A DNA stretch of 53,029 nt from Scybalousia_A sp964639765 (GTDB lineage Bacteria > Bacteroidota > Bacteroidia > Bacteroidales > P3): positions 1-53,029 of the forward strand of contig CAZXEN010000014.1 of the NCBI GenBank assembly GCA_964639765.1, read 5' to 3'. The translations under genes and the position numbers were made by a program. The notes beneath the pieces were generated by a model that saw only the letters and a program-made list of their open reading frames with translations, ran no database searches and had not been told where the DNA came from. Shown here piece after piece: positions 52,783 through 53,029 of the stretch (the stretch's first letter is position 1; each line of letters starts with the position of its first letter).

Positions 52783-53029
52783 TTAGTTTATTCTTTTTGT
52801 TCTATAGCCCAGAGAAGAAAGTATCTCTACAACTTTTTCTCTAAAATCTCCTTGTAGAAGTATTTCACCGTCTTTGATACTTCCACCTACAGAGCATTTT
52901 GTTTTCAGTGTTTTTGAAAGGCTGACCAAGTCCTCTTGTTTTCCTATAAAATTGCTTATAAGGGTTACTTTCTTGCCTGCACGTTGTTTTTTGTCAAGGG
53001 ATATTCTCAGTGTCTGCTGGTTGGGAGCA
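52783..53029 (-). CDS. SUI1/YciH-like translation initiation factor (partial)
   Basis: The minus strand from the window edge reads QQTLRISLDKKQRAGKKVTL, ISNFIGKQEDLVSLSKTLKT and KCSVGGSIKDGEILLQGDFR, ending SLGYRTKRIN-stop at 52783. This is the eIF1-like SUI1 domain of bacterial YciH, with the KCSVGGSIKDGEI hallmark. In other bacteria YciH acts as an accessory initiation or ribosome-binding factor. The N-terminus lies beyond the window. Only 82 codons are visible. Confidence 0.9.
   Translation of the reverse strand, partial: APNQQTLRISLDKKQRAGKKVTLISNFIGKQEDLVSLSKTLKTKCSVGGSIKDGEILLQGDFREKVVEILSSLGYRTKRIN

Noticed and set aside
1..53029. tRNA, rRNA, tmRNA, transposase or integrase genes
   Set aside because: Looked for while reading all intergenic regions; no cloverleaf-like sequence, rRNA segment, insertion-sequence gene or phage gene was recognised.

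Overview
The window reads as a chromosomal piece of an AT-rich, anaerobic member of the Bacteroidales. Four things point there. Promoters follow the Bacteroidetes -33/-7 form (TTG, about 19 bases, TAnnTTTG) and classical Shine-Dalgarno sites are scarce. Secreted proteins carry type IX secretion (T9SS) C-terminal signals of both the A and B type, and a T9SS plug-type protein is present. The organism has the oxygen-sensitive class III ribonucleotide reductase (nrdD-nrdG) and the [FeFe]-hydrogenase maturase HydE. A run of 100 N at 3040-3139 marks a scaffold gap, so this is a draft or metagenome assembly.

Layout. 1-2.5 kb: phosphatidylserine decarboxylase, an RluA-type pseudouridine synthase and a CorA magnesium channel. 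2.7-4.3 kb: a secreted TPR protein interrupted by the gap, then a higBA toxin-antitoxin locus whose toxin gene is deleted internally. 4.3-6.1 kb: a 650-base intergenic stretch followed by ribosomal proteins L35, L20 and L19. 6.1-11.5 kb: lgt, gpmA, hydE, convergent with a T9SS plug-type protein and an aminopeptidase P. 11.6-16.8 kb: a restriction-modification island made of two methyltransferase genes, a GIY-YIG/helicase protein and a small membrane protein. 17.3-22.2 kb: an envelope cluster of GT4 glycosyltransferase, cysteine desulfidase, lipoprotein and phosphosugar initiating transferase. 22.2-24.0 kb: ATPase and permease of an iron/cobalamin-type importer; a matching binding lipoprotein lies at 42.5 kb. 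24.5-27.1 kb: nrdD-nrdG. 27.2-31.5 kb: a large T9SS cargo protein, a TPR protein and a lipoprotein gene coupled to a frameshifted gene. 32.0-40.4 kb: dnaE, queG, purine nucleoside phosphorylase, a secreted protein and glucose-6-phosphate isomerase. 40.8-48.5 kb: adenine deaminase, the binding lipoprotein, a secreted T9SS deiminase related to the agmatine/peptidylarginine deiminases, tatA-tatC, a beta-barrel protein and phosphofructokinase. 48.5-53.0 kb: a doubly nonsense-mutated hepT-mntA module, a transglutaminase-like protein, a flippase-like membrane protein and the 3' part of a SUI1/YciH gene.

Working together: gpmA, pgi and pfkA are glycolytic; punA and ade recover purines; nrdDG and dnaE supply and use deoxynucleotides; lgt serves the lipoproteins; the plug-type protein, the two cargo proteins and probably the lipoproteins belong to the secretion and cell-surface programme.

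The least explained signals are non-coding. A roughly 150-bp palindromic element, holding three A-tract/TAG/T-tract units at an exact 22-bp period, occurs twice, both times between divergent genes. A second family of hairpins built on AAAACTTCGTTTT occurs twice. A minus-strand promoter with no ORF behind it lies near the L35-L20 genes. Both toxin-antitoxin loci are visibly decaying, and several convergent gene pairs share their stop codons in a TTAG overlap.
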